From Holophaga foetida DSM 6591 (lineage in GTDB: Bacteria > Acidobacteriota > Holophagae > Holophagales > Holophagaceae): 64,000 bases of DNA. A program made the position numbers and the translations under genes. Below, in pieces: positions 29,139 through 37,466 of the stretch. The stretch's first letter is position 1. Each line of letters opens with the position of its first letter. The notes under the pieces were generated by a model, which made no database searches, was not told the DNA's origin, and saw only the letters and a list, made by a program, of their open reading frames with translations. The stretch covers positions 387,229 through 451,228 of the forward strand of contig NZ_KI912268.1 of the NCBI RefSeq assembly GCF_000242615.2, written 5' to 3'.

Positions 29139-30716
29139 ATGGCCTTGCTTCCGAAGACCCTTTCCGGAAAGATCGTTGCCCTCACCCTCGCCCCTCTGGG
29201 GGTGATCTTCCTGGTGGCCTGGCTCGTGCTGATGCCGGTCATCCGGAAGGGCCTGCTGGAATCCCGGCGTGAATACCTTCAGCACCTGACGGAAACCGCC
29301 TGCGGAATCCTGGAGGGGCAGGAGGCTCAGGCGAAGGCCGGGGCGATCACCCAGGCCGAGGCCCAGCGCAGGGCCCTGGACCTCATCAAGGGGATCCGCT
29401 TCGGCAAGACGGGCTATTTCTATATCTTCACGCGGGATCTCAAGATCGTCACCGTGCCCATCAAGCCCGAGATGGAAGGCAAGGCGGTGGATACCTTCCA
29501 GGATGCCAAGGGGAAGCTGATCTACGTGGAGCTGAACAAGCTTGCGCGGGAGCCCCAGGGGGGCTTCCTTGATCTCATGTTCGCCAAGCCGGGCCAGCAG
29601 GGAGCCTTCCCCAAGATGAACTACGTCAAGGCTTTCGAGCCCTGGGGATGGAACATCGGCACCGGTGTCTACATGGACGACCTGGATGCCGAGGTCCGGG
29701 CCTACACCCTGGCCATTCTGGGCACTCTGCTGGTCCTGTCCTTCCTGCTCTTCCTGGGGGTGCGCACCTTCGTCCGGCGGGTCACCCGCCCCCTCCGGGA
29801 ACTGGTCGAGGGTCTCCGGAACAGCGATCTCTCCAGGACCATTGCCATCGAGAGCCAGGATGAGATCGGCCAGGCGGCCCAGGCCTTCAATGCCTATAAC
29901 GCCAATCTCCGGGGCCAGATCCTGGAGGTTTCGGGCTTTGCGGACCGCGTCGCCTCGGGAAGCACAGAGCTGTCGGCCTCTGCGGGGGAGATGGGGCGGG
30001 CCATGGATGAGATCGCCCGGGTCAGTGAGCAGTTGAGGACTGCTGGCGTGCGTGTGGCCCAGTCCATGAAGGAACTCTCGGAAAACGCCTCTCTGGTGGC
30101 CCGTCATACCCAGGATGGTCAGCAGGAGAGCCGCAAGGCCGTGGCGGATACCGAGCTCAGCGCCGAGGCAGGGCAGGGAACCGTCCGCAGCATGGCCGAA
30201 ATCCAAGGGGTCACGGATCGGATTGTGCAGACCGTGCGGGTTATCCAGGAGATCGCCCGGCAGACCAATCTGCTCTCCCTGAACGCAGCCATCGAGGCCG
30301 CCAAGGCCGGTGTCCATGGTAAGGGCTTTGCTGTGGTGGCCGAGGAGGTGCGCAAGCTGGCTGACCGCTCCCGGGGGGCGGCCAAGGATGTGGAGGAACT
30401 TATTGAACTGACCCGGAACGTCGTCCAGGGCGGCACCGAGAGTGTCCACACCACGATACAGAGCCTTGATTCCATCCGGTCCCGTATCCAGGTGGTGACG
30501 GAACGCATTGATCAGATCGGATCCTTCACCCAGGCCCAGGCCGACACCAGCACCGATGTGAACCAGATGATGCAGGAGACCGGGCAGGGCCTGGCCCAGA
30601 ACGCCACGGCCACGCACGAACTCTCCGCCACGGTCCAGGAAATCGTCCGGACCGCCGAGGATCTCTCCAACGTAGCTGAGGGACTGAGGGGGATGGTGGG
30701 CCGTTTCCGGATGTGA
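29139..30716 (+). CDS. Methyl-accepting chemotaxis protein with periplasmic single Cache domain
   Basis: 525 residues: a first membrane helix (about 12-34), a periplasmic single-Cache domain with [13 protein letters not shown] near residue 84 and the closing [15 protein letters not shown] near 166, a second helix (about 188-207), a HAMP linker starting [15 protein letters not shown], and a signalling domain. The conserved hairpin tip is [20 protein letters not shown] followed by [15 protein letters not shown]. Single Cache domains of this form often sense small carboxylates. There are no che genes nearby, so this is an orphan receptor. Confidence 0.93.
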   Translation: MALLPKTLSGKIVALTLAPLGVIFLVAWLVLMPVIRKGLLESRREYLQHLTETACGILEGQEAQAKAGAITQAEAQRRALDLIKGIRFGKTGYFYIFTRDLKIVTVPIKPEMEGKAVDTFQDAKGKLIYVELNKLAREPQGGFLDLMFAKPGQQGAFPKMNYVKAFEPWGWNIGTGVYMDDLDAEVRAYTLAILGTLLVLSFLLFLGVRTFVRRVTRPLRELVEGLRNSDLSRTIAIESQDEIGQAAQAFNAYNANLRGQILEVSGFADRVASGSTELSASAGEMGRAMDEIARVSEQLRTAGVRVAQSMKELSENASLVARHTQDGQQESRKAVADTELSAEAGQGTVRSMAEIQGVTDRIVQTVRVIQEIARQTNLLSLNAAIEAAKAGVHGKGFAVVAEEVRKLADRSRGAAKDVEELIELTRNVVQGGTESVHTTIQSLDSIRSRIQVVTERIDQIGSFTQAQADTSTDVNQMMQETGQGLAQNATATHELSATVQEIVRTAEDLSNVAEGLRGMVGRFRM

Positions 30717-30824
30717 GCCTGAGCGCGCAGGACTCTCCCACACTGGCTCAAGGTCGGCTTGCCCCTCGAAAAAAGGCAGTGTGTCATGCCAACATGAGAC
30801 TTCCAACCCAATTAAGGAGAGCCC

Positions 30825-31301
30825 ATGCTCAACCTCACGCCCTGTCTGGCCCTGCTTCAAGGCCGATCCCCCGATGCTGATGCCGCCGCCGCCATGGGCA
30901 TGGCGGGCCTCGCCTGCGGGATCGTGGTCATTGGCGCGATCATCGGGCTCGCCATTGCCATCGCCATCATCCTCTTCCTGGGCAAGTGTCTGAAGAAGGT
31001 GCCCGCTCCCTACCGGAAGATGGAGCCTGGAATGGTCTGGCTTCTCATCATCCCCCTCTTCAATCTTGTCTGGAACTTCTTCGTCTACAAGGCCATTTCC
31101 GAGTCCTATCAGGGCTATTTCCAGAGCCAGGGACGCACGGATGTCGGGGATTGCGGGAAGAACCTGGGGTTGGCCTACTGTATCTGCAGCTGCTTATGCA
31201 TTATCCCCGTGGTGAATATGCTGGCTGGGATTGCTACTCTGGTGCTCTTCATCATGTGTCTCGTGAAGTTCGCTGGATACAAGAACCAGATCCCCGCCTG
31301 A
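30825..31301 (+). CDS. Hypothetical four-helix membrane protein
   Basis: 158 residues; not a family I can name. Membrane helices lie at about 28-53 (very Ala/Ile-rich), 69-88 ([19 protein letters not shown]), 113-125 and 128-150. The segment [15 protein letters not shown] with downstream [11 protein letters not shown] recurs in uncharacterised bacterial membrane proteins. A cluster of four cysteines (AYCICSCLC) sits in the third helix. AAGGAGAG lies six bases before the ATG. It is ten bases before pgi and may share its transcript. Confidence 0.65.
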   Translation: MLNLTPCLALLQGRSPDADAAAAMGMAGLACGIVVIGAIIGLAIAIAIILFLGKCLKKVPAPYRKMEPGMVWLLIIPLFNLVWNFFVYKAISESYQGYFQSQGRTDVGDCGKNLGLAYCICSCLCIIPVVNMLAGIATLVLFIMCLVKFAGYKNQIPA

Positions 31302-31311
31302 GGAGCTTGCC

Positions 31312-32943
31312 ATGAGTCCCGTGCCCCTCTCTCAGCGAAAGGCCTGGAGGGCCCTTGAGGAGGAATACCGCAGTGTTCAGGGATGCCACCTGCGGGAGTT
31401 CTTCTCCATGGATCCCGCCCGAGCCGGGCGGCTTTCCTGTGAGGGGGCGGGGCTCTATCTCGATTATTCCAAGCATCGCGTGACGGACCGGACGCTGACC
31501 CTGCTTAGGGCGTTGGCTACCGAGAGCGGACTTCTGGATGCCCGTGAGGCCATGTTCCGCGGAGACCGCATCAACCGCACCGAGGACCGGGCAGTGCTCC
31601 ATACGGCCCTCCGGGCACCCAGGGGCGCACAGGTCTTCGTGGATGGCCGGGATGTGGTGCCTGAAGTCCATGAAACCCTGGACCGCCTCTCGGCCTTTGC
31701 TGAGCAGGTGCGCACCGGGGCCTGGAAGGGCTTCACGGGCAAGCCCGTCCGCAATGTGGTGAACATCGGCATCGGCGGATCCGATCTGGGACCTGTCATG
31801 GCTTTCGAGGCCCTTCGGCCCTACGTCATGCGGGATCTGGTGATCCGTTTCGTATCCAACGTGGACGGCACGGACTTCGCCGAAGCCACCCGGGATCTGG
31901 ATCCGGCAGAGACTCTCTTCGTCGTCTCCTCCAAGACCTTCACGACCCAGGAAACCATGACCAACGCCCTGTCGGCCCGGACTTGGTGCCTGGTTGGACT
32001 GGGCAGCGATGCGGCCGTGGCCCGGCATTTCGTGGCGGTGAGCACGAACGCTGCCAAGGTCGAGGCCTTCGGCATCGACCCCCGGAATATGTTCGGGTTC
32101 TGGGATTGGGTGGGTGGACGCTACTCCATGGATAGCGCCATCGGCCTCTCCACCATGATCGCCATCGGCCCCAAGGCCTTCCGGGAGATGCTTGCCGGCT
32201 TCCACGCAATGGACGAGCACTTCCGCACGGCCCCTCTGGAGGCCAACCTGCCGGTCACCATGGCCCTTCTGGGCCTCTGGTATGCCAGCTTCTTCAAGGC
32301 CCAGACCGTGGCGGTGCTGCCCTACGATCAGTATCTCAAGCGCTTTCCCGCCTACCTCCAGCAGCTCACCATGGAGAGCAACGGCAAGTCTGTGAGCTCG
32401 GATGGCCGTCCCGTGGATTATGCGACAGGGCCTGTCTACTTCGGGGAGCCCGGGACCAATGGGCAGCATTCCTTCTACCAGCTCATCCACCAGGGCACGG
32501 CCCTGGTCCCCTGCGACTTCATTGCCTTCGCCCGGAGCCAGAACCCCCTCGGGCGCCATCACGACATGCTCCTGGCCAATGTCCTGGCCCAGGCCGAGGC
32601 CCTGGCCTTCGGCAGGACCGCCGAGGAAGTCCGGGGCGAGGGGGTTCCCGAGGCCCTGGTGCCCCACCGCACCTTCCCAGGCAACCGACCCTCCAGCTTG
32701 ATCCTGGCGGAACGCCTGGATCCGGCGACCCTGGGCAAGCTGGTGGCCCTCTACGAGCACATCGTCTTCACCCAGGGGGTGATCTGGGACATCAACTCCT
32801 TTGATCAGTGGGGCGTGGAGCTGGGCAAGGCCCTGGCCAGCCGGATCCTGCCGGAACTGGAGAGCGGGGAGGAGCCGCCCTTGGGTCATGACAGCTCGAC
32901 CAATGCCCTGATCCGGCGGATTCGCGGGATGCGGGGGAAATAA
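31312..32943 (+). CDS. pgi: Glucose-6-phosphate isomerase
   Basis: Interconverts glucose-6-phosphate and fructose-6-phosphate. The 543 residues match the long proteobacterial/eukaryotic PGI type. Marks are [19 protein letters not shown] near 153, the phosphate-binding [14 protein letters not shown] near 205, [16 protein letters not shown] near 265, MESNGKSVS near 357, [15 protein letters not shown] near 383 and the C-terminal [16 protein letters not shown] with the catalytic lysine. GGAG lies before the ATG. A hairpin follows the stop. Confidence 0.96.
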   Translation: MSPVPLSQRKAWRALEEEYRSVQGCHLREFFSMDPARAGRLSCEGAGLYLDYSKHRVTDRTLTLLRALATESGLLDAREAMFRGDRINRTEDRAVLHTALRAPRGAQVFVDGRDVVPEVHETLDRLSAFAEQVRTGAWKGFTGKPVRNVVNIGIGGSDLGPVMAFEALRPYVMRDLVIRFVSNVDGTDFAEATRDLDPAETLFVVSSKTFTTQETMTNALSARTWCLVGLGSDAAVARHFVAVSTNAAKVEAFGIDPRNMFGFWDWVGGRYSMDSAIGLSTMIAIGPKAFREMLAGFHAMDEHFRTAPLEANLPVTMALLGLWYASFFKAQTVAVLPYDQYLKRFPAYLQQLTMESNGKSVSSDGRPVDYATGPVYFGEPGTNGQHSFYQLIHQGTALVPCDFIAFARSQNPLGRHHDMLLANVLAQAEALAFGRTAEEVRGEGVPEALVPHRTFPGNRPSSLILAERLDPATLGKLVALYEHIVFTQGVIWDINSFDQWGVELGKALASRILPELESGEEPPLGHDSSTNALIRRIRGMRGK

Positions 32944-32950
32944 CCTGGAA

Positions 32951-32986
32951 CCAAGGGGCAACTGCCCATCGGCCGTTGCCCCTTGG
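32951..32986 (+). terminator. Hairpin after pgi
   Basis: Perfect 12-bp stem CCAAGGGGCAAC (32951-32962) with GTTGCCCCTTGG (32975-32986) and a 12-base loop, eight bases after the pgi stop. It lacks a T-run, so it may be an RNA-stabilising or weak terminator structure. Confidence 0.55.
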
Positions 32987-33049
32987 ATTGCCGATCCTGC
33001 CTGATCCGATCGCACGAGCCGATGATGCTGCTGCACCTTGAGAGAATGC

Positions 33050-33077
33050 AAAAGGGGCGCCCCTGGTGGAGCGCCCC
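33050..33077 (-). terminator. Terminator of the PhlG-like gene (minus strand)
   Basis: GGGGCGC (33054-33060) pairs with GCGCCCC (33071-33077); read on the minus strand the stem is followed by TTTTGC. It lies 24 bases after the stop of the minus-strand gene at 33101. Confidence 0.6.
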
Positions 33078-33100
33078 GGACGATCAAGGTGAGTCGGAGA

Positions 33101-33721
33101 CTACTTGATGAACTTGTATTTCGCGTTGCGGCCCTTGCCTTCAACGCTCAGGTCGGCGAAGGGGTTGTACTGGGTGTTGGTCACAACCTTGAAGAGCTGG
33201 TGGATGGGGGCGAGGAAGTTGCCCCAGTTGCCGATCTCCTCGATGCAGTGGGCGGACCAGATCATGCCCTCGGCGGGGGTCTCCTTCTTGCGGCCACCGA
33301 TGGCGGAAGACTTGCCGACCACGCCGTAGTCGGTCTTCTCCCACTGGTGGATGCGGTAGCCCATGGGGTTCCCGGCGGCCAGGGCCTCTTCGCCCAGCCC
33401 CAGCCCGCCCACGATGACGACGTGCTCGTAGCAGATGTAGTCGCGGACCTCGGCGGGGACATCCTCAAGCTTCTCGAAGCGGATGTAGAGGTTCTGGCGG
33501 GTGCCGTCGTTCCAGGTCTGGGGAGCGATGTGCACGGAGCCGATGGGGTTGCCGTGCTGGACGGGGACGGCCCACACCAGGGGCTCGTGCTGGGCGGGGT
33601 GCCACAGGAGGAAGCTCTTCTCCATGTTGGACCAGAACCAGTCGATCATGTGGGGGGTGATGCCCTCATGCTTCCAGTCGATGTGGGTGCCCATGGCATC
33701 CTGGGTGATGTTGGCTTCCAT
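33101..33721 (-). CDS. DAPG-hydrolase (PhlG)-family protein
   Basis: 206 residues. The N-terminal GITPHMIDWFWSNME and LLWHPAQHEPLVW, and the C-terminal SAHCIEEIGNWGNFL, resemble the PhlG family, whose known member breaks the C-C bond of diacetylphloroglucinol with a zinc held by two His and two Glu. The His-x3-Glu in HCIEE fits the last zinc motif. It is shorter than PhlG itself, so the substrate may be different, for example another acylated aromatic. There is no signal peptide. The gene stands alone on the minus strand with its own terminator. The family call is by motif memory only. Confidence 0.55.
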   Translation of the reverse strand: MEANITQDAMGTHIDWKHEGITPHMIDWFWSNMEKSFLLWHPAQHEPLVWAVPVQHGNPIGSVHIAPQTWNDGTRQNLYIRFEKLEDVPAEVRDYICYEHVVIVGGLGLGEEALAAGNPMGYRIHQWEKTDYGVVGKSSAIGGRKKETPAEGMIWSAHCIEEIGNWGNFLAPIHQLFKVVTNTQYNPFADLSVEGKGRNAKYKFIK

Positions 33722-33813
33722 CTGAGACTCCTTTTGAAGGGGCTGGGCCGATTCCGTAGACCCGCGGATGGGTTTGAGAACGGTCGTCAGTATAGCTGTC
33801 AGTGCAATGGAAT

Positions 33814-35301
33814 TCAGTGATCCAGGGCACCCCCGGGATAGGTGTCCGCAAGGATGGCTTCGGCCTTCTCGCCGGAGCGGGCCCGGTGGATGGCTGAGGC
33901 GAGGCTCAGCCCCACATTGTGGCCCCAGCCGTGGCCCAGGAGGTGCAGGCTCCCATCTGGAAGCAGGGTTGCCTCGCAGGCATTACTGGGCCAGAGGGTC
34001 CATCCGAAGCGGCGTCCGGCCTCCAACCGAAGGGATTCCACGGCATAGGGACCCGAGGCGCCCAGGCGGATGCCCCGCTGACCGGGTTTGAGCCCTGGTC
34101 GAACGGAGGACTTCAGAGCCTTGACCTGGGCGGGGTTGACCTGGCGTGTCCAGGTATTCCATGGATCTTCCGGAATCGGTGGGCCTGGAAGGGCCACACT
34201 GTCATCCGGGCCGCCCCAGACCTCCCTGGGGCTCATGGGCGCCCCGCCATGGGAGCCGGTGAAACGGGCCCGTTCGGGGGGGATGGGCCAGGGCGGTGCT
34301 GTTCGGACAGCCTCGAAGGCCTGGGCTGTCGGCATGCCGCGCACTACGGCGCAGTGGGTGAGGGGACACAGGGTTCCATCCGGGTGCCTGGGCCCTCCCA
34401 GCCAGGCCTTGAGGACCCCTGCCAAGGCCCGCTTGGCCTCGAAGGGGGCTTCGGCCCCCAGTTCGCCCTCGGTGGCTGCGGCGATCCAGGTCTCTGAAGT
34501 CGTGGTCCAGCTCAGGCGCCAGCCCGCGGAGACGCCCTCCAGGCGGCAGTTCCCTTCCAGTGCCGATACCGGGGCCGGAGGAGAGAAGCGGATTGTGCCG
34601 TGGAAGGTGTAATGGGCGCCCGCCTGCCATCGGAGCTCTTCGCCGTTGACTTCCAGGGTCCGGGGAAGCCGTTCTGGAGGCCAGACTACCGTTACCGGAG
34701 CTTCTGATGGTACCGCCTCCCAGGGGTCGCTTGTGGTGGCGGAGACCGGGGGGAGCTGTGGCAGAGGGCTTCCTGCCAGCCAGGCCCGGAGCCAAGCGTA
34801 GGCCCAGGCTTGGCTTGCGGTGGTGCCCGCGGCCAGGGCGAGGTCCAGACGGGCTTGGATGGCAGGAGCCGGGTCCGGGGGGAGGGGATCGGGAGGGCGC
34901 GGGTGGCCCTCGGCCCACAGGCAGAGGGCCTCCTCCCGCCAGCGGGTCAAGTTTTGGTCCAGAAGGCGGCGATGCGCGGACTCGTGGCGCAGAAGGGGGC
35001 CCAGATCCCGACGTCTCAGCTTCTCCCAGGGGCGAAGGTGCAGGGTATCGCCGATCCAGGCCGCAGCCCGGGCGGTCGGCGCAGCGGTGGTCGCTTCAAA
35101 GGAGGCATCATCGGGGTGCAGGCGCAATTCCCAGGGCGTGTCCGGCCAGGCCCCGAAGTTCCTGGTGCTCACCATGGCGCTCTCCATCCAGGGGGCAAGC
35201 TGCTCCAGGAGCTCCGGGTCCCCCACTTGGCGGGGAGCAGCTTCGCTTCCGGCCGCGAGCACCAGGGTTCCCAAGGCGGAAAGGAGGAGGGGGCGGAGCA
35301 T
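33814..35301 (-). CDS. Exported SpoIID/LytB-domain protein
   Basis: About 495 residues with signal peptide MLRPLLLSALGTLVLAAGSEAA. Start codons at 35301, 35310 and 35313 are all possible. The C-terminal half has the SpoIID marks: VRGMPTAQAFEAVRTA in place of the usual AVKAQAVAART, a basic proline-rich middle part, and GHGWGHNVGLSLASAIHRAR with AEAILADTYPG at the end, which matches the closing GHGxGVGMSQ...ILxHYYPG region. SpoIID trims peptidoglycan stem-free glycan chains; similar domains occur in non-spore-formers. The N-terminal half, which carries an HESAHRRL motif, is not recognised. The protein likely acts in the periplasm on the wall. Confidence 0.7.
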   Translation of the reverse strand: MLRPLLLSALGTLVLAAGSEAAPRQVGDPELLEQLAPWMESAMVSTRNFGAWPDTPWELRLHPDDASFEATTAAPTARAAAWIGDTLHLRPWEKLRRRDLGPLLRHESAHRRLLDQNLTRWREEALCLWAEGHPRPPDPLPPDPAPAIQARLDLALAAGTTASQAWAYAWLRAWLAGSPLPQLPPVSATTSDPWEAVPSEAPVTVVWPPERLPRTLEVNGEELRWQAGAHYTFHGTIRFSPPAPVSALEGNCRLEGVSAGWRLSWTTTSETWIAAATEGELGAEAPFEAKRALAGVLKAWLGGPRHPDGTLCPLTHCAVVRGMPTAQAFEAVRTAPPWPIPPERARFTGSHGGAPMSPREVWGGPDDSVALPGPPIPEDPWNTWTRQVNPAQVKALKSSVRPGLKPGQRGIRLGASGPYAVESLRLEAGRRFGWTLWPSNACEATLLPDGSLHLLGHGWGHNVGLSLASAIHRARSGEKAEAILADTYPGGALDH

Positions 35302-35433
35302 GGTCTCCATCATGGCAGGGGGGTGTTTGCTATTCGATAGGTGTGAAGAATAAGTCATTTCATCCCTTGGATGGGCATGAATGGCTAGGCGGGACTATAC
35401 TGCGGCTGATCACACCCCAATTAGGAGGCCATC

Positions 35434-36348
35434 ATGGCAACTGACCGCGTGAAGGAAATCCTGTCCTGGTATGCGTCCGACAACCCAGGCGTGAAGGCCA
35501 ATCTGGCCCGCTTGATGAATACGGGGCGCCTGGCGGGCACAGGCAAGTTCGTGATCCTTCCCGTGGACCAGGGCTTCGAGCACGGACCGGCCCGCAGCTT
35601 CGCCCCCAACCCTCCGGCCTATGATCCCCGCTACCACGTGGAGCTGGCCATCGAGGCCGGGTGCAACGCCTACGCCGCCCCCCTGGGCTTCCTGGAGGCC
35701 ATCGCCTCGGACTACGCCGGGGAGATCCCCCTCATCCTCAAGCTCAACAACAGCGACAGCCTGAGCAAGGTCGAGCCCTGCAGCGCCGTCACCGGCAGCG
35801 TGGAGGACGCCCTGCGCCTGGGCTGCGCCGCCATCGGCTACACCATCTACCCAGGAAGCGATGACCGCAACGTGATGTACGAGGACCTGCGGGACCTGAT
35901 CGCCGAGGCCAAGGCTGTTGGGCTCCCCACCGTGGTCTGGGCCTACCCCCGCGGGTCGGGATTGGCCAAGGAGGGCGAGCAGGCGGCGGACGTGACCGCC
36001 TACGCCGCCCAGATCGCCTGCCAGCTGGGGGCCCACATCGTGAAGGTCAAGCCACCCAAGGCGAACACCTATGTGCCGGAGGCCGTCAAGGTGTACGAGA
36101 AGTATCACCTGCCGGTTGGGACCCTGCGTGAGCGAGTGGCTGAGGTCATGCATTCCGCCTTCGGGGGTCGGCGGATCGTGATCTTTTCTGGAGGCGAGGC
36201 CAAGGCCACGGAGGACGTTCTGGCCGAGGTCAGGGAGATTGCCGCCGGAGGCGCTTTCGGTTCCATCATGGGCCGCAATGCCTTCCAGCGACCCAAGACG
36301 GAAGCCATCAAGCTGCTGCACGCGGTGATGGCAATTTACGCGGGCTGA
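35434..36348 (+). CDS. fbaB: Class I fructose-bisphosphate aldolase (DhnA/FbaB type)
   Basis: 304 residues. Marks are FVILPVDQGFEHGPARSF near residue 38, LKLNNSDSL near 102, the Schiff-base lysine region AHIVKVKPP near 203, and FSGGEAKATEDVL for phosphate binding near 250. This type cleaves fructose-1,6-bisphosphate without a metal. AGGAGG lies six bases before the ATG. A TATACT box at 35395 could be its -10, but the -35 is not clear. A strong terminator follows. Together with pgi it covers part of glycolysis. Confidence 0.93.
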   Translation: MATDRVKEILSWYASDNPGVKANLARLMNTGRLAGTGKFVILPVDQGFEHGPARSFAPNPPAYDPRYHVELAIEAGCNAYAAPLGFLEAIASDYAGEIPLILKLNNSDSLSKVEPCSAVTGSVEDALRLGCAAIGYTIYPGSDDRNVMYEDLRDLIAEAKAVGLPTVVWAYPRGSGLAKEGEQAADVTAYAAQIACQLGAHIVKVKPPKANTYVPEAVKVYEKYHLPVGTLRERVAEVMHSAFGGRRIVIFSGGEAKATEDVLAEVREIAAGGAFGSIMGRNAFQRPKTEAIKLLHAVMAIYAG

Positions 36349-36372
36349 ACTCCCCTCGTCGAATCTGATATG

Positions 36373-36400
36373 AGAAGGGGGGCTTTTCAGCCCCCCTTCT
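36373..36400. terminator. Bidirectional terminator between the aldolase and LysR genes
   Basis: Perfect 12-bp stem AGAAGGGGGGCT (36373-36384) with AGCCCCCCTTCT (36389-36400) and a four-base loop, followed by GGTCATCCTTTT on the plus strand. It ends two bases before the LysR stop codon, so it serves both convergent genes. Confidence 0.85.
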
Positions 36401-36402
36401 GG

Positions 36403-37311
36403 TCATCCTTTTGAGAGATCGACTTCGTTCGGACTCACGACGCCCAGCTTCTTCAGGAACAGGGGCACCGAGGGATTGCTGCTGCGGTCTTTCCAGACGC
36501 AGATGCCTTCGATGCTGGCATCCGGGTCCTCCAGTTGGACGGCCTTCAGCTTGAAGTTGGGGTAGAAGCCGATGGCGTGCTTGGCAAGGATGCCAATGCC
36601 TAGACCGGCGTCGATCATGAAGAGGAGGGTTTCCAGATCATCGGAGTACTGGACGATATTGGGTGCGAATCCACGCTTCCGGCAGATCTTCTCCAGCCAG
36701 TCCAGGCCGGAAGCGGAGGATTCCGCGGAAAGGCTGACGATGGGTTCCTTCTTGAGATCCAGAATGGAGATCTTGTCTTTGGACGCCAGGGGGTGGTCGG
36801 GGCGCATGAAGATGGCGGCGGCGTCCGGCAGGAAGGTGTAGGAACGGACGTTGCGGAGATTGGCCAGGGCGAAGGAGATGGTGAAGATCAGATCCAGTTC
36901 CCCGGCCTTGAGGGCCTCGTTGAGCTGGTTCATGTTGTGGCGGGTCACCGTCACGGCGATGCTCGGGTAGCTGGACCTGAATTTCTTGATGAGGGATGGC
37001 AAAAACTTGAATGACGATAGGATGCCGATGGAGAGCTTGCCCACCATGCCGCTTTCGGTCATCCGGGCCTTGTCCACCGCATCATTGAACTCCGCCACCA
37101 GGCGCTTCGCCTCCTGGAAGAGCACCTCCCCGGCCGCTGTGAGCTGGACAGTATGGCGATCCCGTACGAAGAGCTTCAGGTCCAACTGCTTCTCGAGGCC
37201 CGCGATCTGATAGCTGACGGCTGACTGGGTGACGAAGAGCTGGTTGGCAGCCTTGGTGAAATTCAGGTTTTCCGCCACGGCCATGAAACAACGAAGTTGC
37301 TTGATGTCCAC
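36403..37311 (-). CDS. LysR-family transcriptional regulator
   Basis: 302 residues from GTG 37311, where GGGAGGAG gives the ribosome site and the protein starts at the standard N terminus DIKQLRCFMAVAENLNFTKA; an earlier ATG at 37383 adds unlikely residues. The helix-turn-helix holds LFVTQSAVSYQIAGLEKQL. The effector domain includes GKLSIGILSSFKFLPSLI and the C-terminal LLFMIDAGLGIGILA. The target is unknown; no gene is divergent from it, and the neighbouring kinase is on the same strand. Confidence 0.9.
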   Translation of the reverse strand: MDIKQLRCFMAVAENLNFTKAANQLFVTQSAVSYQIAGLEKQLDLKLFVRDRHTVQLTAAGEVLFQEAKRLVAEFNDAVDKARMTESGMVGKLSIGILSSFKFLPSLIKKFRSSYPSIAVTVTRHNMNQLNEALKAGELDLIFTISFALANLRNVRSYTFLPDAAAIFMRPDHPLASKDKISILDLKKEPIVSLSAESSASGLDWLEKICRKRGFAPNIVQYSDDLETLLFMIDAGLGIGILAKHAIGFYPNFKLKAVQLEDPDASIEGICVWKDRSSNPSVPLFLKKLGVVSPNEVDLSKG

Positions 37312-37403
37312 ACGCTCCTCCCACAAGAACCTCCACGTCCGATCTGCCCTTCCAGGCGGACCGTACACAAAGGTGACAGCCATTCAAGGATCTAATGGTA
37401 ATC

Positions 37404-37415
37404 AGAAAATTTTCT
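37404..37415 (-). promoter_or_regulatory. AT-rich palindrome upstream of the LysR gene
   Basis: AGAAAATTTTCT is a perfect 12-bp palindrome in a short AT-rich tract (37395-37425), 93 bases before the LysR start, in otherwise GC-rich sequence. It may be a regulator or promoter site, possibly for autoregulation. This is a weak call. Confidence 0.35.
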
Positions 37416-37466
37416 TAAATCAAATGGGAACTTGGAGCGAGTATACCGGACCCCGGGCCGGAATGC

